The notes under the pieces: generated by a model | Told to the model about the DNA's origin: nothing | The model's database searches: none | Seen by the model: the letters and a program-made list of their open reading frames with translations, nothing else | DNA from: Anaerotignum sp. MB30-C6 | GTDB lineage: Bacteria > Bacillota > Clostridia > Lachnospirales > Anaerotignaceae | Direction: 5' to 3' | Length of the DNA stretch: 64,000 bases | NCBI RefSeq assembly: GCF_030908465.1 | Contig: NZ_CP133078.1 | Location: forward strand, 2,604,001-2,668,000 | Position numbers and translations under genes: made by a program | Shown: positions 19,067-26,642 of the stretch, one piece after another | How positions within the stretch are numbered: position 1 is the stretch's first letter | How the letters are laid out: every line of letters starts with the position of its first letter

Positions 19067-19621
19067 TTAAATCTTGTCGATCTGAGCGAAATCAAGCTCA
19101 ACCGGGGTCTCTCTGCCGAAGATGGAAAGACTGACCACAACGATTTTCTTATTGGTATTGATCTCTTTGATCTGACCAACAGAATCCGCAAAAGGCCCAG
19201 AAATAACACGAACGGAATCGCCCAGTGCCACATCCAAATTTTCCACCTCGCCACCAATGCCCATAGCACGCACTTCCATATCAGTCAATGGTACAGGCTT
19301 GGAACCAGGCCCCACAAAACTTGTAACGCCTCTTGTGTTTCTGACTACATACCAGGTTTCGTCGTTCATGATCATTTTAATCAGCACATAGCCGGGAAAG
19401 ACTTTGCGCTGAACAGTCTTTTTCTGTCCGTCTTTGATCTCCACAACATCCTGCAAAGGCACGCTGATTTCATGAATTAAATCTTGCATACCTCTGTTTT
19501 CAACCGTTTTTTCAATATTGGCTTTTACTTTGTTTTCATACCCAGAATAGGTATGTACCACATACCATCTTGATTCGGTAGATGTTTTAATTTCTTCTGG
19601 CTTGTTGATTTCTTCAGACAT
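19067..19621 (-). CDS. nusG: Transcription elongation/antitermination factor NusG
   Basis: NusG binds RNA polymerase, modulates pausing and links polymerase to the ribosome or Rho. The 184 residues show the NGN domain (RWYVVHTYSGYENKVKANIE, then FPGYVLIKM and WYVVRNTRGVTSFVG) and a C-terminal KOW domain (VISGPFADSVGQIKEINTNK). A short charged extension precedes the NGN domain. ATG 19621 has an AAAGGATGG ribosome site. It lies between secE and rplK as in most bacteria. Confidence 0.97.
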   Translation of the reverse strand: MSEEINKPEEIKTSTESRWYVVHTYSGYENKVKANIEKTVENRGMQDLIHEISVPLQDVVEIKDGQKKTVQRKVFPGYVLIKMIMNDETWYVVRNTRGVTSFVGPGSKPVPLTDMEVRAMGIGGEVENLDVALGDSVRVISGPFADSVGQIKEINTNKKIVVVSLSIFGRETPVELDFAQIDKI

Positions 19622-19650
19622 AATACCATCCTTTTTCTACTCGATTTGTC

Positions 19651-19908
19651 TTAGCCCAAAAGTCCGATAATCGCACTGTATCCGGCTGAGAATACCGTAT
19701 CCATACAGAAAATGATAACACCGACAATCAGGGAAGTAACAACAACGGTAAACGTTTTCTTCCCAATTTCAGGACGGCTGGGCCAAATAATTTTTTTAAA
19801 TTCAGCCTTGTACTCTGCGAAGCCATCTCTTTCGCTATTTTTCTTAGCTTGCTTTGGCTTTGCTTGTTTCGTTTCGTTCGTTTGGTTGGTGTTTTTGTTT
19901 TCTTCCAT
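19651..19908 (-). CDS. secE: Preprotein translocase subunit SecE
   Basis: SecE clamps SecY in the protein-conducting channel. This is the short Gram-positive form with 85 residues: a charged, Lys- and Gln-rich N-terminus, the amphipathic helix with FAEYKAEFKKIIWPSRPEI, and a single membrane helix (VVVTSLIVGVIIFCMDTVFS). It is the second gene after rpmG, and nusG follows. Confidence 0.95.
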   Translation of the reverse strand: MEENKNTNQTNETKQAKPKQAKKNSERDGFAEYKAEFKKIIWPSRPEIGKKTFTVVVTSLIVGVIIFCMDTVFSAGYSAIIGLLG

Positions 19909-19942
19909 AGGTTCACTTCCTTTTTCGGAATTTTCCCTTAAA

Positions 19943-20092
19943 TTACTTTGTTTCTTTGTGTAATGTGTGGGATTTACAGAATTTACAATACTTTTTGATT
20001 TCCATTCTGTCAGGCATAACTTTCTTGTCCTTGGTAGTGCTGTAATTTCTCTGTTTGCACTCTGTGCAGGCTAAGGTAATCCTTGTTCTCAA
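19943..20092 (-). CDS. rpmG: 50S ribosomal protein L33 (zinc form)
   Basis: The 49-residue L33 starts at a TTG (20090-20092) eight bases after GGAGG; no ATG fits the family's start. It has four Cys in CTEC and CKFC, so it is the zinc-binding (C+) type. It is the first gene of the rpmG-secE-nusG-rplKA unit. Bacteria with znuABC often also hold a Cys-free L33 for zinc shortage; none is in this window. Confidence 0.93.
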   Translation of the reverse strand: MRTRITLACTECKQRNYSTTKDKKVMPDRMEIKKYCKFCKSHTLHKETK

Positions 20093-20134
20093 GATTTCCA
20101 CCTCCGTTGATGATTTTATTTTGTACATAAAAAA

Positions 20135-20148
20135 AAGACCTGCGTCTT
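20135..20148 (-). promoter_or_regulatory. Hairpin at the extreme 5' end of the rpmG-nusG mRNA
   Basis: The predicted transcript begins with AAGAC-GCAG-GTCTT followed by eight U. It may protect the 5' end from decay; it is probably too close to the start to act as a normal terminator. Confidence 0.4.
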
Positions 20149-20155
20149 CACACCT

Positions 20156-20184
20156 AGAATAGCACAAGTCTTTTTTACTGTCAA
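20156..20184 (-). promoter_or_regulatory. Promoter of the rpmG-secE-nusG-rplKA operon
   Basis: A perfect TTGACA (20179-20184) and TATTCT (20156-20161) are 17 bases apart on the minus strand. Transcription would start near 20149. Confidence 0.8.
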
Positions 20185-20245
20185 CAACAAATCATGGAAA
20201 AACCTTGTTTTTTCAACGAAACATGGGTTTTTTAGATATTAATTA

Positions 20246-20497
20246 TTACTGGTTTTTCATATATTCTTCTAAAGCCACTGCCAATTGATCTGGACAGCTG
20301 CTTTTTCTTATGCCACAAGTAATGCCTCTTAGTCTTCCTGCTGCCTCTTCTGGTGCCATTCCTTCCGCCAGTGCCGCTAACCCTTTGTGGTTACCATCAC
20401 ACCCACCAAAAAAAGAAATGTTTTTTACCAATCCATCTTCCACGTCAAATTCAACTTTTTGGGCACAAATTCCTTTGGTTTTAAAGCTGTAATGCAT
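20246..20497 (-). CDS. TSCPD domain protein (TIGR03905 type)
   Basis: This is an 83-residue single-domain protein of the TIGR03905 family: FDVEDGLVKNISFFGGCDGNHKGL, then RLRGITCGIRKSSCPDQLA. The domain also occurs at the end of some class II ribonucleotide reductases, where its Cys bind metal; the free-standing form has no assigned role. Four Cys are visible (11, 33, 61, 68). It is preceded by its own promoter, located in the gap behind znuB, and by a GGGGGG ribosome site next to ATG 20497. Confidence 0.85.
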   Translation of the reverse strand: MHYSFKTKGICAQKVEFDVEDGLVKNISFFGGCDGNHKGLAALAEGMAPEEAAGRLRGITCGIRKSSCPDQLAVALEEYMKNQ

Positions 20498-20531
20498 CTT
20501 TATCCCCCCCTGTCTCTAAAATGCTCGTAAC

Positions 20532-20560
20532 AGCATATCATAGAATTCGACAAAATACAA
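20532..20560 (-). promoter_or_regulatory. Promoter for the TSCPD gene
   Basis: TTGTAT (20555-20560) and TATGCT (20532-20537) are 17 bases apart on the minus strand, just behind the znuB stop codon. Confidence 0.55.
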
Positions 20561-20566
20561 TTACTT

Positions 20567-21403
20567 TTATTTCCGCCCTCTAGCCATTAAGTAAGTGAGG
20601 AAAAAAAACGCCGACAACACCAATACAATGGAGGCCCCTGCTGATGTACCAAACTGATAGGAAATGAATAGCCCAATAACCGATGCCACTAGGGCGAAGA
20701 CCGTTGCAATCCAATGATATGACCGGGCACTTTCAGCAACATTCCTCGCTGCCGCTGCCGGTAAAATCAATAGAGAATTAATCATTAAAATCCCTACCCA
20801 ACGAATGGATACCATAACTGCAACGGCAACCATGACAACAAAAATATTTTCTATCAACAGGGTTTTGATTCCACGGCTAACAGCCATAGAACGATTCACG
20901 CTTAATAATAACAAAGGATTATAAAGATATACCCAAAGGCCGTACACCAAAAATAAAACCAGAAAAATCAGACCTAGGTCTTTTTCCCCCACGGTTAAAA
21001 TATCTCCTATTAAATAGGAAGAAATTCTTGCAAAACCACCTTTAGCTGTTAAAATCATAATTCCCAAGGCCATGGCCATGGATGAAAATACACTGATTAC
21101 CGTGTCAGAGGAAGCCAGCCCCGAAGCTTTTACCCTTGTGATTACTAAACTAATAAAAATACCAAAGGCAATCATGGCCATTAGGGGATCATTAAGGCCA
21201 AGCAAACCGCCCAGGGCAATTCCCGTAAACGCACTATGTCCCAAAGCATCGGAAAAGAAGGCCATTTTATTGTTTACTGTCATGGTACCCAATAAGGCAA
21301 ACAAGGGTGATAATAAAATAAGGGCGATAAAGGCGTTTTTCATAAAATCATATTGAAACATAGAAAACGGTAAGCCTTCCAATACCCCATAAATCAAATC
21401 CAT
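20567..21403 (-). CDS. znuB: Zinc ABC transporter permease
   Basis: The 278-residue membrane protein belongs to the ABC-3 metal permease family, with about eight helices and the coupling segment SDALGHSAFTGIALGG followed by SSDTVISVFSSMAMALG and RWVGILMINSLLILPAA. It forms a dimer that takes metal from the binding protein ZnuA and is driven by ZnuC. ATG 21403 follows GGAGGAG and overlaps the end of znuC by ten bases, so translation is coupled. Zinc rather than manganese is inferred from the His-rich partner protein. Confidence 0.9.
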   Translation of the reverse strand: MDLIYGVLEGLPFSMFQYDFMKNAFIALILLSPLFALLGTMTVNNKMAFFSDALGHSAFTGIALGGLLGLNDPLMAMIAFGIFISLVITRVKASGLASSDTVISVFSSMAMALGIMILTAKGGFARISSYLIGDILTVGEKDLGLIFLVLFLVYGLWVYLYNPLLLLSVNRSMAVSRGIKTLLIENIFVVMVAVAVMVSIRWVGILMINSLLILPAAAARNVAESARSYHWIATVFALVASVIGLFISYQFGTSAGASIVLVLSAFFFLTYLMARGRK

Positions 21404-22152
21404 TTTTTCTCCTCCCCTAAATGCAAAAGACCAAAAGCATTTTGATAAGCATCTGTTGTAAATACTTCCTCAGGCTTTCCCTGTGCCACTACGGTTTTAT
21501 CTAAAAGTATAACCTTATCAGCATACTTTTGAATCAGTTCCAAATCATGAGACACCAAAAGAATGGGCATATGGTACTTGTCCCTCAACTCCGTTACCCT
21601 TTTATAAAATAAATCTAAGCCAGAAACATCCACACCGGAAACAGGCTCGTCCAATATCAAAAGATCTGGTATAGGTTCTGTTGCCAATGTTAGCAAAACC
21701 CGTTGTAACTCACCGCCGCTCAATGCCCCAAGGCGACGGTTTATTAAATACCCACACTCTACTTCATCTAAAGATTTTAAAATCTCTTTCCTTAATTCCT
21801 TTCCATGCCTAATCCACACTGGAGAACCGCCTCTGGCAGCTGCCATAAAATCCAAGACCGTAACAGGCATACTTTTATCAAAATCCAAATGCTGTGGTAT
21901 ATAGCCAATTCTAGGTTTTCCTACAACGTCACCTTGGTGATCAGAAAAACGAATGGAACCCTGAAAATGATACTCTCCTAAAATCGCTTTTAATAAGGTA
22001 GTTTTTCCTGCTCCATTTTTACCGATTAAGACGGTCAACTCTCCACATTGTAATGTTATGTTAACATCATGAATCAAAGTAGCCCGACCACTGCTTACCG
22101 ACAAATTGGCAACCTCAATACTGCAAAGACCGCAATGATTATGAATCACCAT
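21394..22152 (-). CDS. znuC: Zinc ABC transporter ATP-binding protein
   Basis: This is the 252-residue ATPase of the metal importer. Walker A is GKNGAGKTT, the signature is LSGGELQR, Walker B is LLILDEP, and the switch His is in LLVSHDLELI. Its first residues, MVIHNHCGLCSIEV, put an extra His/Cys group ahead of the ATPase domain; similar starts occur in clostridial relatives and may sense metal. A TTG at 22179 is also in frame, but ATG 22152 has the GGAGG site at nine bases. It overlaps znuA by 14 bases. Confidence 0.92.
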   Translation of the reverse strand: MVIHNHCGLCSIEVANLSVSSGRATLIHDVNITLQCGELTVLIGKNGAGKTTLLKAILGEYHFQGSIRFSDHQGDVVGKPRIGYIPQHLDFDKSMPVTVLDFMAAARGGSPVWIRHGKELRKEILKSLDEVECGYLINRRLGALSGGELQRVLLTLATEPIPDLLILDEPVSGVDVSGLDLFYKRVTELRDKYHMPILLVSHDLELIQKYADKVILLDKTVVAQGKPEEVFTTDAYQNAFGLLHLGEEKKWI

Positions 22153-23125
22153 GATGTTCTTCCTCCAAACATTTCTCAATCAATTTGATATTGTCCTCCA
22201 TGATAGAAGCGTAGCTCTCACCTTCCATAGTTCCTCCTGTAATAGGGTTCAAAACAATCACTTGTCCCCCACATTCCTTTGCTAAAACCTCTGCATACTT
22301 CCTTCCAGCATCGTCTGCTACCAAGTAGTATTCAATACCTTCCTTACGAATTTCATCCACCGCTTCTGCTAACTCTTTTGCCGAAGGCCCTACATTTTCT
22401 TCCACAAAAATCTGCACATGGGCATTCAGATGAAACACCTCCGTAAGGTAGGCAAAGCCCTCATGGAACACCGCAACATTAACATGACCATCATGATTGT
22501 GGTGATAGGTTTCAGCTTCTTTTTGTAAACTTATTAATTGCTGTAAAACATCTTGCCCATTATGCTTTATCTTACCCTTCTCCTGAGGCAGTACTTCTGT
22601 AAGCCCCCTTACCATATTTTCTACTTGCTTCTGCACTCGACTAGGTGACAACCAAATGTGGCTGTTACCACATTCTTCGTGAGCAAAAGCATCCACACTA
22701 TTATGAAGTCCCCCCTCAATCTCATGTTCGTCTAATTCTCCATGCTCATGGTAGTGGCTGTGTTGGCTTTCTAATAGGTCAATCCCCTCAGATGTGTCAA
22801 CAACGATCAGCTCAGGAAATTGCTTCAGTGCCTGCTCTAAAAAACTCTCCATGCCACCGCCGTTAATCAGCAATACGTCAGCTTCTTGCAGTTTCTGCAT
22901 ATCACCAGTTGTCAAAGTATAATCGTGTAAACACCCCGTTTGAGGTTGAGCCATATTATATAAATCAATGCCATCTACCCCCTTTGTCACTTCCTGAGCA
23001 AGCAGAAAGATGGGGTGAAAACTGGTGAGCACTTTTAAATGTTCTTTATTATTCTTCTCCTTAACAGGGGCACAGCCTGTAAGAATGAAAGCCAAAAGTA
23101 GTATTAAGCAAATTTTTCTCTTCAT
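22139..23125 (-). CDS. znuA: Zinc-binding lipoprotein of the ABC importer
   Basis: This is a 328-residue cluster A-I binding protein with a lipoprotein signal (LLLAFILTGC, lipidated Cys18). Between the first and second metal ligands it has a long His-rich loop (SQHSHYHEHGELDEHEI), the hallmark of zinc-specific ZnuA proteins; SHIWLSP and VFHEGFAYL give further ligand His. ATG 23125 is used because GGAGG lies five bases upstream; the ATGs at 23137 and 23146 lie upstream of or in that site. The promoter and a palindromic operator lie directly upstream, so zinc-dependent repression is likely. Confidence 0.93.
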   Translation of the reverse strand: MKRKICLILLLAFILTGCAPVKEKNNKEHLKVLTSFHPIFLLAQEVTKGVDGIDLYNMAQPQTGCLHDYTLTTGDMQKLQEADVLLINGGGMESFLEQALKQFPELIVVDTSEGIDLLESQHSHYHEHGELDEHEIEGGLHNSVDAFAHEECGNSHIWLSPSRVQKQVENMVRGLTEVLPQEKGKIKHNGQDVLQQLISLQKEAETYHHNHDGHVNVAVFHEGFAYLTEVFHLNAHVQIFVEENVGPSAKELAEAVDEIRKEGIEYYLVADDAGRKYAEVLAKECGGQVIVLNPITGGTMEGESYASIMEDNIKLIEKCLEEEHHGDS

Positions 23126-23141
23126 TCTAACCTCCATCAAA

Positions 23142-23156
23142 TGCAAATCATTTGCA
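23142..23156 (-). promoter_or_regulatory. Palindromic operator at the znu transcription start (Zur-like)
   Basis: TGCAAAT-C-ATTTGCA is a perfect palindrome, embedded in a longer near-symmetric AT-rich stretch. It begins about five bases after the -10 box and so covers the transcription start, the expected place for a Fur-family repressor. The sequence differs from the Bacillus Zur box, so the regulator is inferred from context. Confidence 0.65.
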
Positions 23157-23161
23157 ATTTG

Positions 23162-23190
23162 ATTTTATGCTCCTCCTATCCACTTGTCAA
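23162..23190 (-). promoter_or_regulatory. Promoter of the znuABC operon
   Basis: A perfect TTGACA (23185-23190) and TAAAAT (23162-23167) are 17 bases apart on the minus strand. Confidence 0.8.
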
Positions 23191-23501
23191 CATCCAAATT
23201 CCACTACACTATTTAAGACAAAGGAAGTTTCCTATTTTTCCCTTATGAAAAGGATTGACACTATAATAAGAAACTATAAGTAGTTTTTACTAAAAAGTTT
23301 CTCATTCAAACTAAATATTCCTCGTACCACCATGATGAATGAATTGTTCGTCATGCGAAATGCATGGAGAATTTGAGAATGTTGTAATCTGTGATTATAC
23401 CAAGTCCAGATTTCTAACCTCCATCTGGAAAATGAATTTGCTATCATTGTTCATAAAGGAGTACGTCGGCCACAAATCTTAGCTATAGCTGAGCCATTGT
23501 C

Positions 23502-23669
23502 ATGATTATTCAAGATGGGCACAGAAATTTAAGCGTTCGTTATCAGGGTGGACCACCTAAAAAATATAGAAATCCCCTCCATGCACTGGCTACGGATTTT
23601 ATTAGAATATCCATCCCATTCATGAATCCCTCACAAAAAGGTATTCACGAACAGTATCAGTGTTTCTAA
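23502..23669 (+). pseudogene. Possible remnant of a decayed ORF
   Basis: The stretch 23191-23783 holds no intact gene of normal size. A 55-codon frame with no ribosome site encodes a protein-like segment (DGHRNLSVRYQGGPPKKYRN, then PLHALATDFIRI). A neighbouring frame upstream (about 23416-23500) also reads protein-like and is separated by a stop and a frame change. This looks like the 3' part of a degraded gene, perhaps a transposase, but I could not assign a family. Confidence 0.3.
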
Positions 23670-23783
23670 AATTAATAAAAAAGTAGAAAGCGAGTAAATA
23701 TTCTATCTTTATAAATTAATGTACTTTTTTGTAGAATCTTACACTTTTTCATGTTTTTTTCTTAGAAATTTCTCAAATATTCC

Positions 23784-23812
23784 TTGCACAATGTAATATT
23801 TTGATATACAAT
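23784..23812 (+). promoter_or_regulatory. Promoter of the ferredoxin gene
   Basis: TTGCAC (23784-23789) and TACAAT (23807-23812) are 17 bases apart on the plus strand, about 34 bases before the start codon. Confidence 0.7.
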
Positions 23813-23845
23813 AAGCATTGTAGAATGAAGAAGGAGGTGTTTTTA

Positions 23846-24016
23846 ATGGCTCACGTAATCGGACCTGAATGTATCGGTTGTGGCGCTTGCGCTGGCGAAT
23901 GTCCTACAAGCTGTATCGTTGACGCTGGTGGCGTTTTCGAAATCAAAGCTGCTGAATGTATCGACTGTGGTACATGTGTTGGTGCTTGCCCTACAGGCGC
24001 AATCAAACCAGAATAA
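23846..24016 (+). CDS. 2[4Fe-4S] ferredoxin
   Basis: This is a 56-residue clostridial-type ferredoxin with two classic cluster motifs, CIGCGACAGECP and CIDCGTCVGACP, arranged as two symmetric halves. It carries low-potential electrons for enzymes such as pyruvate:ferredoxin oxidoreductase, hydrogenase or Rnf. In-frame ATGs upstream (23801, 23825) would add a non-family tail; ATG 23846 has AAGGAGGTG at a normal distance. It is monocistronic with its own promoter and terminator. Codon use (GGT, GCT, TGT) suggests high expression. Confidence 0.97.
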   Translation: MAHVIGPECIGCGACAGECPTSCIVDAGGVFEIKAAECIDCGTCVGACPTGAIKPE

Positions 24017-24024
24017 TTTTACTT

Positions 24025-24056
24025 AAAAAAAGTGAGCATTTGCCTCACTTTTTTAT
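24025..24056 (+). terminator. Terminator of the ferredoxin gene
   Basis: GTGAG/CTCAC with a 7-base loop, flanked by A and T runs (AAAAAAAGTGAG before, CTCACTTTTTTA after). Confidence 0.85.
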
Positions 24057-24060
24057 TTTG

Positions 24061-24594
24061 GGCTAAAGTGCTCACTTTCTGTTACAATATGATTCTAGCT
24101 AATCTATAATTTGTACTTCACGTTCAAATTTCCCCTATCTATCCCTCGCTATTACATTCTTTTCAGCAAATAAGCTTTATCTCTCAAAGCATTCATCCTG
24201 CCTTCTAGAATATCAAACGGATATATATTCCTCTCTACTATTTCAAATAATGGTATCAAGCTAAAAATCCCCACATTTCTATGGAAATCATAAAATTAAA
24301 TGCCTATATCCTTATAAAAAGTTAAATAAAAAAGGTTGGTTTACTTTCCTATCTCCTGAGCAAAGAAATTCCTGACTTATCTTCAACTTTAAGGCAAATT
24401 TCCAATTATCAAGCTTTCCTATAAATTTTTTCCAGTAACTAAACTTGGATTTTCCCTGGACCTGCTCCTCTCGTTATTAAATCACTCGGATTCTATTTCT
24501 AATCTCCTAGCCCTCCATTTGTACTCACCATTAATATAGTAGAAAACCGTAACAAAATATCACTATTATTGAGTAAAACCACTTAACGTTTTTT
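24061..24594. other. AT-rich stretch without a recognisable gene
   Basis: I see no supportable reading frame, RNA motif or repeat on either strand here. All frames contain frequent stops. It separates the ferredoxin terminator from the IS200-type element. Confidence 0.5.
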
Positions 24595-24754
24595 TGACCA
24601 ACCTTTACAGAAATCAAAACCACGCGTTAAACGCATGGTTTGCACTAGCCCTAGAAGGGCTTTTTACTGGCACAGCGTCTTAAGACGCATTGAATATTCC
24701 GCCAACCGCATTACTATTTCGTGGAGCCGCTAAAGCGGCTTTATTTTATCCCTT

Positions 24755-25216
24755 TTAATTCTTGTCACCCGTAAACGGGTCAATATATTCCTTTAATGAT
24801 ATTTGTTCTGCTATTATGTCTTCCTGTAGTTGATTTTTTATATAGTCCTTTATTACTCGTTCATTTCGACCTACTGTGTCTACATAATACCCCCTACACC
24901 AAAAGTGGCGATTTCCATACTTATATTTCAGATTTGCAAGTCTATCAAATATCATTAACGCGCTCTTTCCTTTTAAGAAACCTATAAACTGTGCAACACT
25001 TAAACTTGGTGGTATCTCAACTAGCATAAGTATATGGTCTTTACATGCTTGTGCCTCAACTATCTCTACTTCTTTTTGTTCACATAGTTTTCTTATAATT
25101 TCTCCTATATCAGCTTTTATCTTTCCATAAATCGCTAACCTTCTATACTTAGGTGCAAATACAACATGATATTTACATCTCCACTTTGAATGTGATAAAC
25201 TTTTTACGTCAGTCAT
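24755..25216 (-). CDS. tnpA: IS200-type Y1 transposase with altered HUH motif
   Basis: TnpA of this family cuts and joins single-stranded DNA with a catalytic Tyr and a HUH metal site. The 153-residue protein matches throughout (SKWRCKYHVVFAPKYRR, then LKYKYGNRHFWCRGYYVDTV and SLKEYIDPF). The Tyr helix YIKNQ (Tyr125, Gln129) is intact. The HUH site reads His61-Ile-Leu63 (codons CAT ATA CTT), so the second metal His is lost; relatives have H-I-H. The copy is therefore probably inactive. ATG 25216 follows AAAGGAGG, which is buried in a stem (separate entry). A longer start at 25258 would cross that stem. Confidence 0.88.
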   Translation of the reverse strand: MTDVKSLSHSKWRCKYHVVFAPKYRRLAIYGKIKADIGEIIRKLCEQKEVEIVEAQACKDHILMLVEIPPSLSVAQFIGFLKGKSALMIFDRLANLKYKYGNRHFWCRGYYVDTVGRNERVIKDYIKNQLQEDIIAEQISLKEYIDPFTGDKN

Positions 25217-25225
25217 GACAAAAAA

Positions 25226-25278
25226 CCTCCTTTGATTTTTTAGCGGTTGGGGAACCACTTTAATCTTATCAAAGGAGG
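25226..25278 (-). promoter_or_regulatory. Stem-loop that hides the tnpA ribosome site
   Basis: CCTCCTTTGA (25269-25278 read on the minus strand) pairs perfectly with TCAAAGGAGG (25226-25235), which contains the Shine-Dalgarno sequence of tnpA. An inner stem AGTGGTT/AACCGCT lies between. In the Salmonella IS200 a 5' stem-loop similarly limits transposase synthesis; the same role is inferred here. Confidence 0.75.
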
Positions 25279-25346
25279 TTTACTACTGCTATAAGCATTT
25301 CACTCCACCAGCAGAGCTGGTGGTTTATTGGAGCTTAAGCACCAAT

Positions 25347-25381
25347 AGAAAAAACGCCTCATTCTTAAAAAAGAGGCGTTT
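25347..25381 (-). terminator. Terminator after hisS
   Basis: AAACGCCTC/GAGGCGTTT with a 12-base loop, followed on the minus strand by TTT. It lies just behind the hisS stop codon and abuts the IS200 element. Confidence 0.85.
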
Positions 25382-25394
25382 CATCTAAGTAAAT

Positions 25395-26642
25395 TTATTT
25401 ACACTTTTGTGCTAAAACATTTGCCAATTCTGTAATGGAAATGGAGGTTTTTTCGCCAGTTTCCATTTCTTTTAGCTCAACGACACCATTTTCTAATTCA
25501 CTGTCACCAATTACCAAGGAGTACTTTGCACCAATTTTATTAGCATATTTCATCTGGGCTTTTACACTTCGTTCCACCGTATCGCAATCTGCAGAGATAC
25601 CTGCTTTTCTCAGACTCAGTGCCAGACCTTGGGCTTTTAGGAAGCCTTTATCGCCCATGGAGCCGATGAAAACGTCTCTTTCAGGTGCTTCTACAATTTC
25701 ACCTTTTTGCTTTTCCAAAATCATTACAAGGCGCTCGATACCTAAGCCGAATCCAACGGCACCTGTGGGCTTTCCGCCACATTCTTCAATTAAGTTATCA
25801 TAACGTCCACCGCCACAAACGGTTAAGCCATCGGAAATAAATTCATACACCGTTCTTGTGTAATAATCTAATCCACGAACTATTTTGGGATCGATGGTAA
25901 AGGCAATGCCCATTTCTGTCAAAATATCCTGTACCTTTTGAAAATGCCCTGTACACTCCTCATCCAAACAATCTAAAACGGAAGGCGCATTGGCAATAAT
26001 TGTTTTACAGCCTTCTTCTTTACAGTCCAATACACGCAGTGGATTTTTTTCGAAACGTTCTTTACAAGTTGGACAAAGTTTATCCAAATTCTGGCCAATA
26101 AAGTCCCTTAATGTTTTATTGTAACGGCTGCGGCATTCAGGACAACCTAAGCTATTCATGCGTAGCTCAACACCCTGAATACCCATTTCTTCCAATAAAG
26201 CAGCTGCCACAGAAATGGACTCTGCATCCTGTGCCGCACTATAAGAGCCTAACATTTCAACACCAAATTGGTGGAACTGACGTTGACGTCCTGCCTGGGT
26301 ATTTTCACAACGGAAGGTAGGGGAAATATAATAAAGCTTTGTTGGTTGGGCCTGATTGTGCATTCCGTGCTCAATATAAGCACGTGCAACGCCTGCTGTT
26401 CCCTCAGGACGCAAGGTTAAGCTTCTGTCGCCATCATCTGTAAAAGTGTACATTTCTTTCTGAACGATGTCTGTTGTTTCGCCAACACCACGTACAAACA
26501 GTTCAGTAAACTCAAAGATTGGTGTTCTGATTTCACCAATGCCAAATGTTTCGCAGAGATTTCTCATCTTTCTTTCAATATCCTGCCAAGCCTTTACTTC
26601 TGCCCCCAAAATATCTTTTGTTCCTTTTACCAACTGAATCAT
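25395..26642 (-). CDS. hisS: Histidyl-tRNA synthetase
   Basis: HisRS is a class II enzyme that charges tRNA-His. The 415 residues carry motif 1 (RTPIFEFTELFVRGVGETTD), motif 2 (TLRPEGTAGVARAY and YYISPTFRCENTQAGR), the HisA box GLDYYTRTVYE, motif 3 (GFGLGIERLVMIL) and a C-terminal anticodon domain. The ATG at 26642 overlaps the hemZ stop codon as ATGA, with AAAGGAGG at six bases; an ATG six bases further upstream touches the ribosome site and is rejected. Coupled to hemZ; no T-box was found upstream. Confidence 0.97.
   Translation of the reverse strand: MIQLVKGTKDILGAEVKAWQDIERKMRNLCETFGIGEIRTPIFEFTELFVRGVGETTDIVQKEMYTFTDDGDRSLTLRPEGTAGVARAYIEHGMHNQAQPTKLYYISPTFRCENTQAGRQRQFHQFGVEMLGSYSAAQDAESISVAAALLEEMGIQGVELRMNSLGCPECRSRYNKTLRDFIGQNLDKLCPTCKERFEKNPLRVLDCKEEGCKTIIANAPSVLDCLDEECTGHFQKVQDILTEMGIAFTIDPKIVRGLDYYTRTVYEFISDGLTVCGGGRYDNLIEECGGKPTGAVGFGLGIERLVMILEKQKGEIVEAPERDVFIGSMGDKGFLKAQGLALSLRKAGISADCDTVERSVKAQMKYANKIGAKYSLVIGDSELENGVVELKEMETGEKTSISITELANVLAQKCK

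Larger units (their letters stand above)
24595..25345 (-). mobile_element. IS200-type insertion sequence (TnpA only)
   Basis: The element contains one gene, tnpA, and subterminal hairpins on both sides, as expected for IS200. Beyond the 5' end of tnpA is a perfect CCACCAGC-AGA-GCTGGTGG palindrome (25307-25325). Beyond its 3' end are AACCA-c-GCGTT/AACGC-a-TGGTT (24618-24640), AGCCC/GGGCT, GCGTCTTAAGACGC and AGCCGC/GCGGCT. The exact ends are uncertain because this family makes no inverted terminal repeats or target duplications; the coordinates are approximate. No tnpB is present. Confidence 0.75.
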
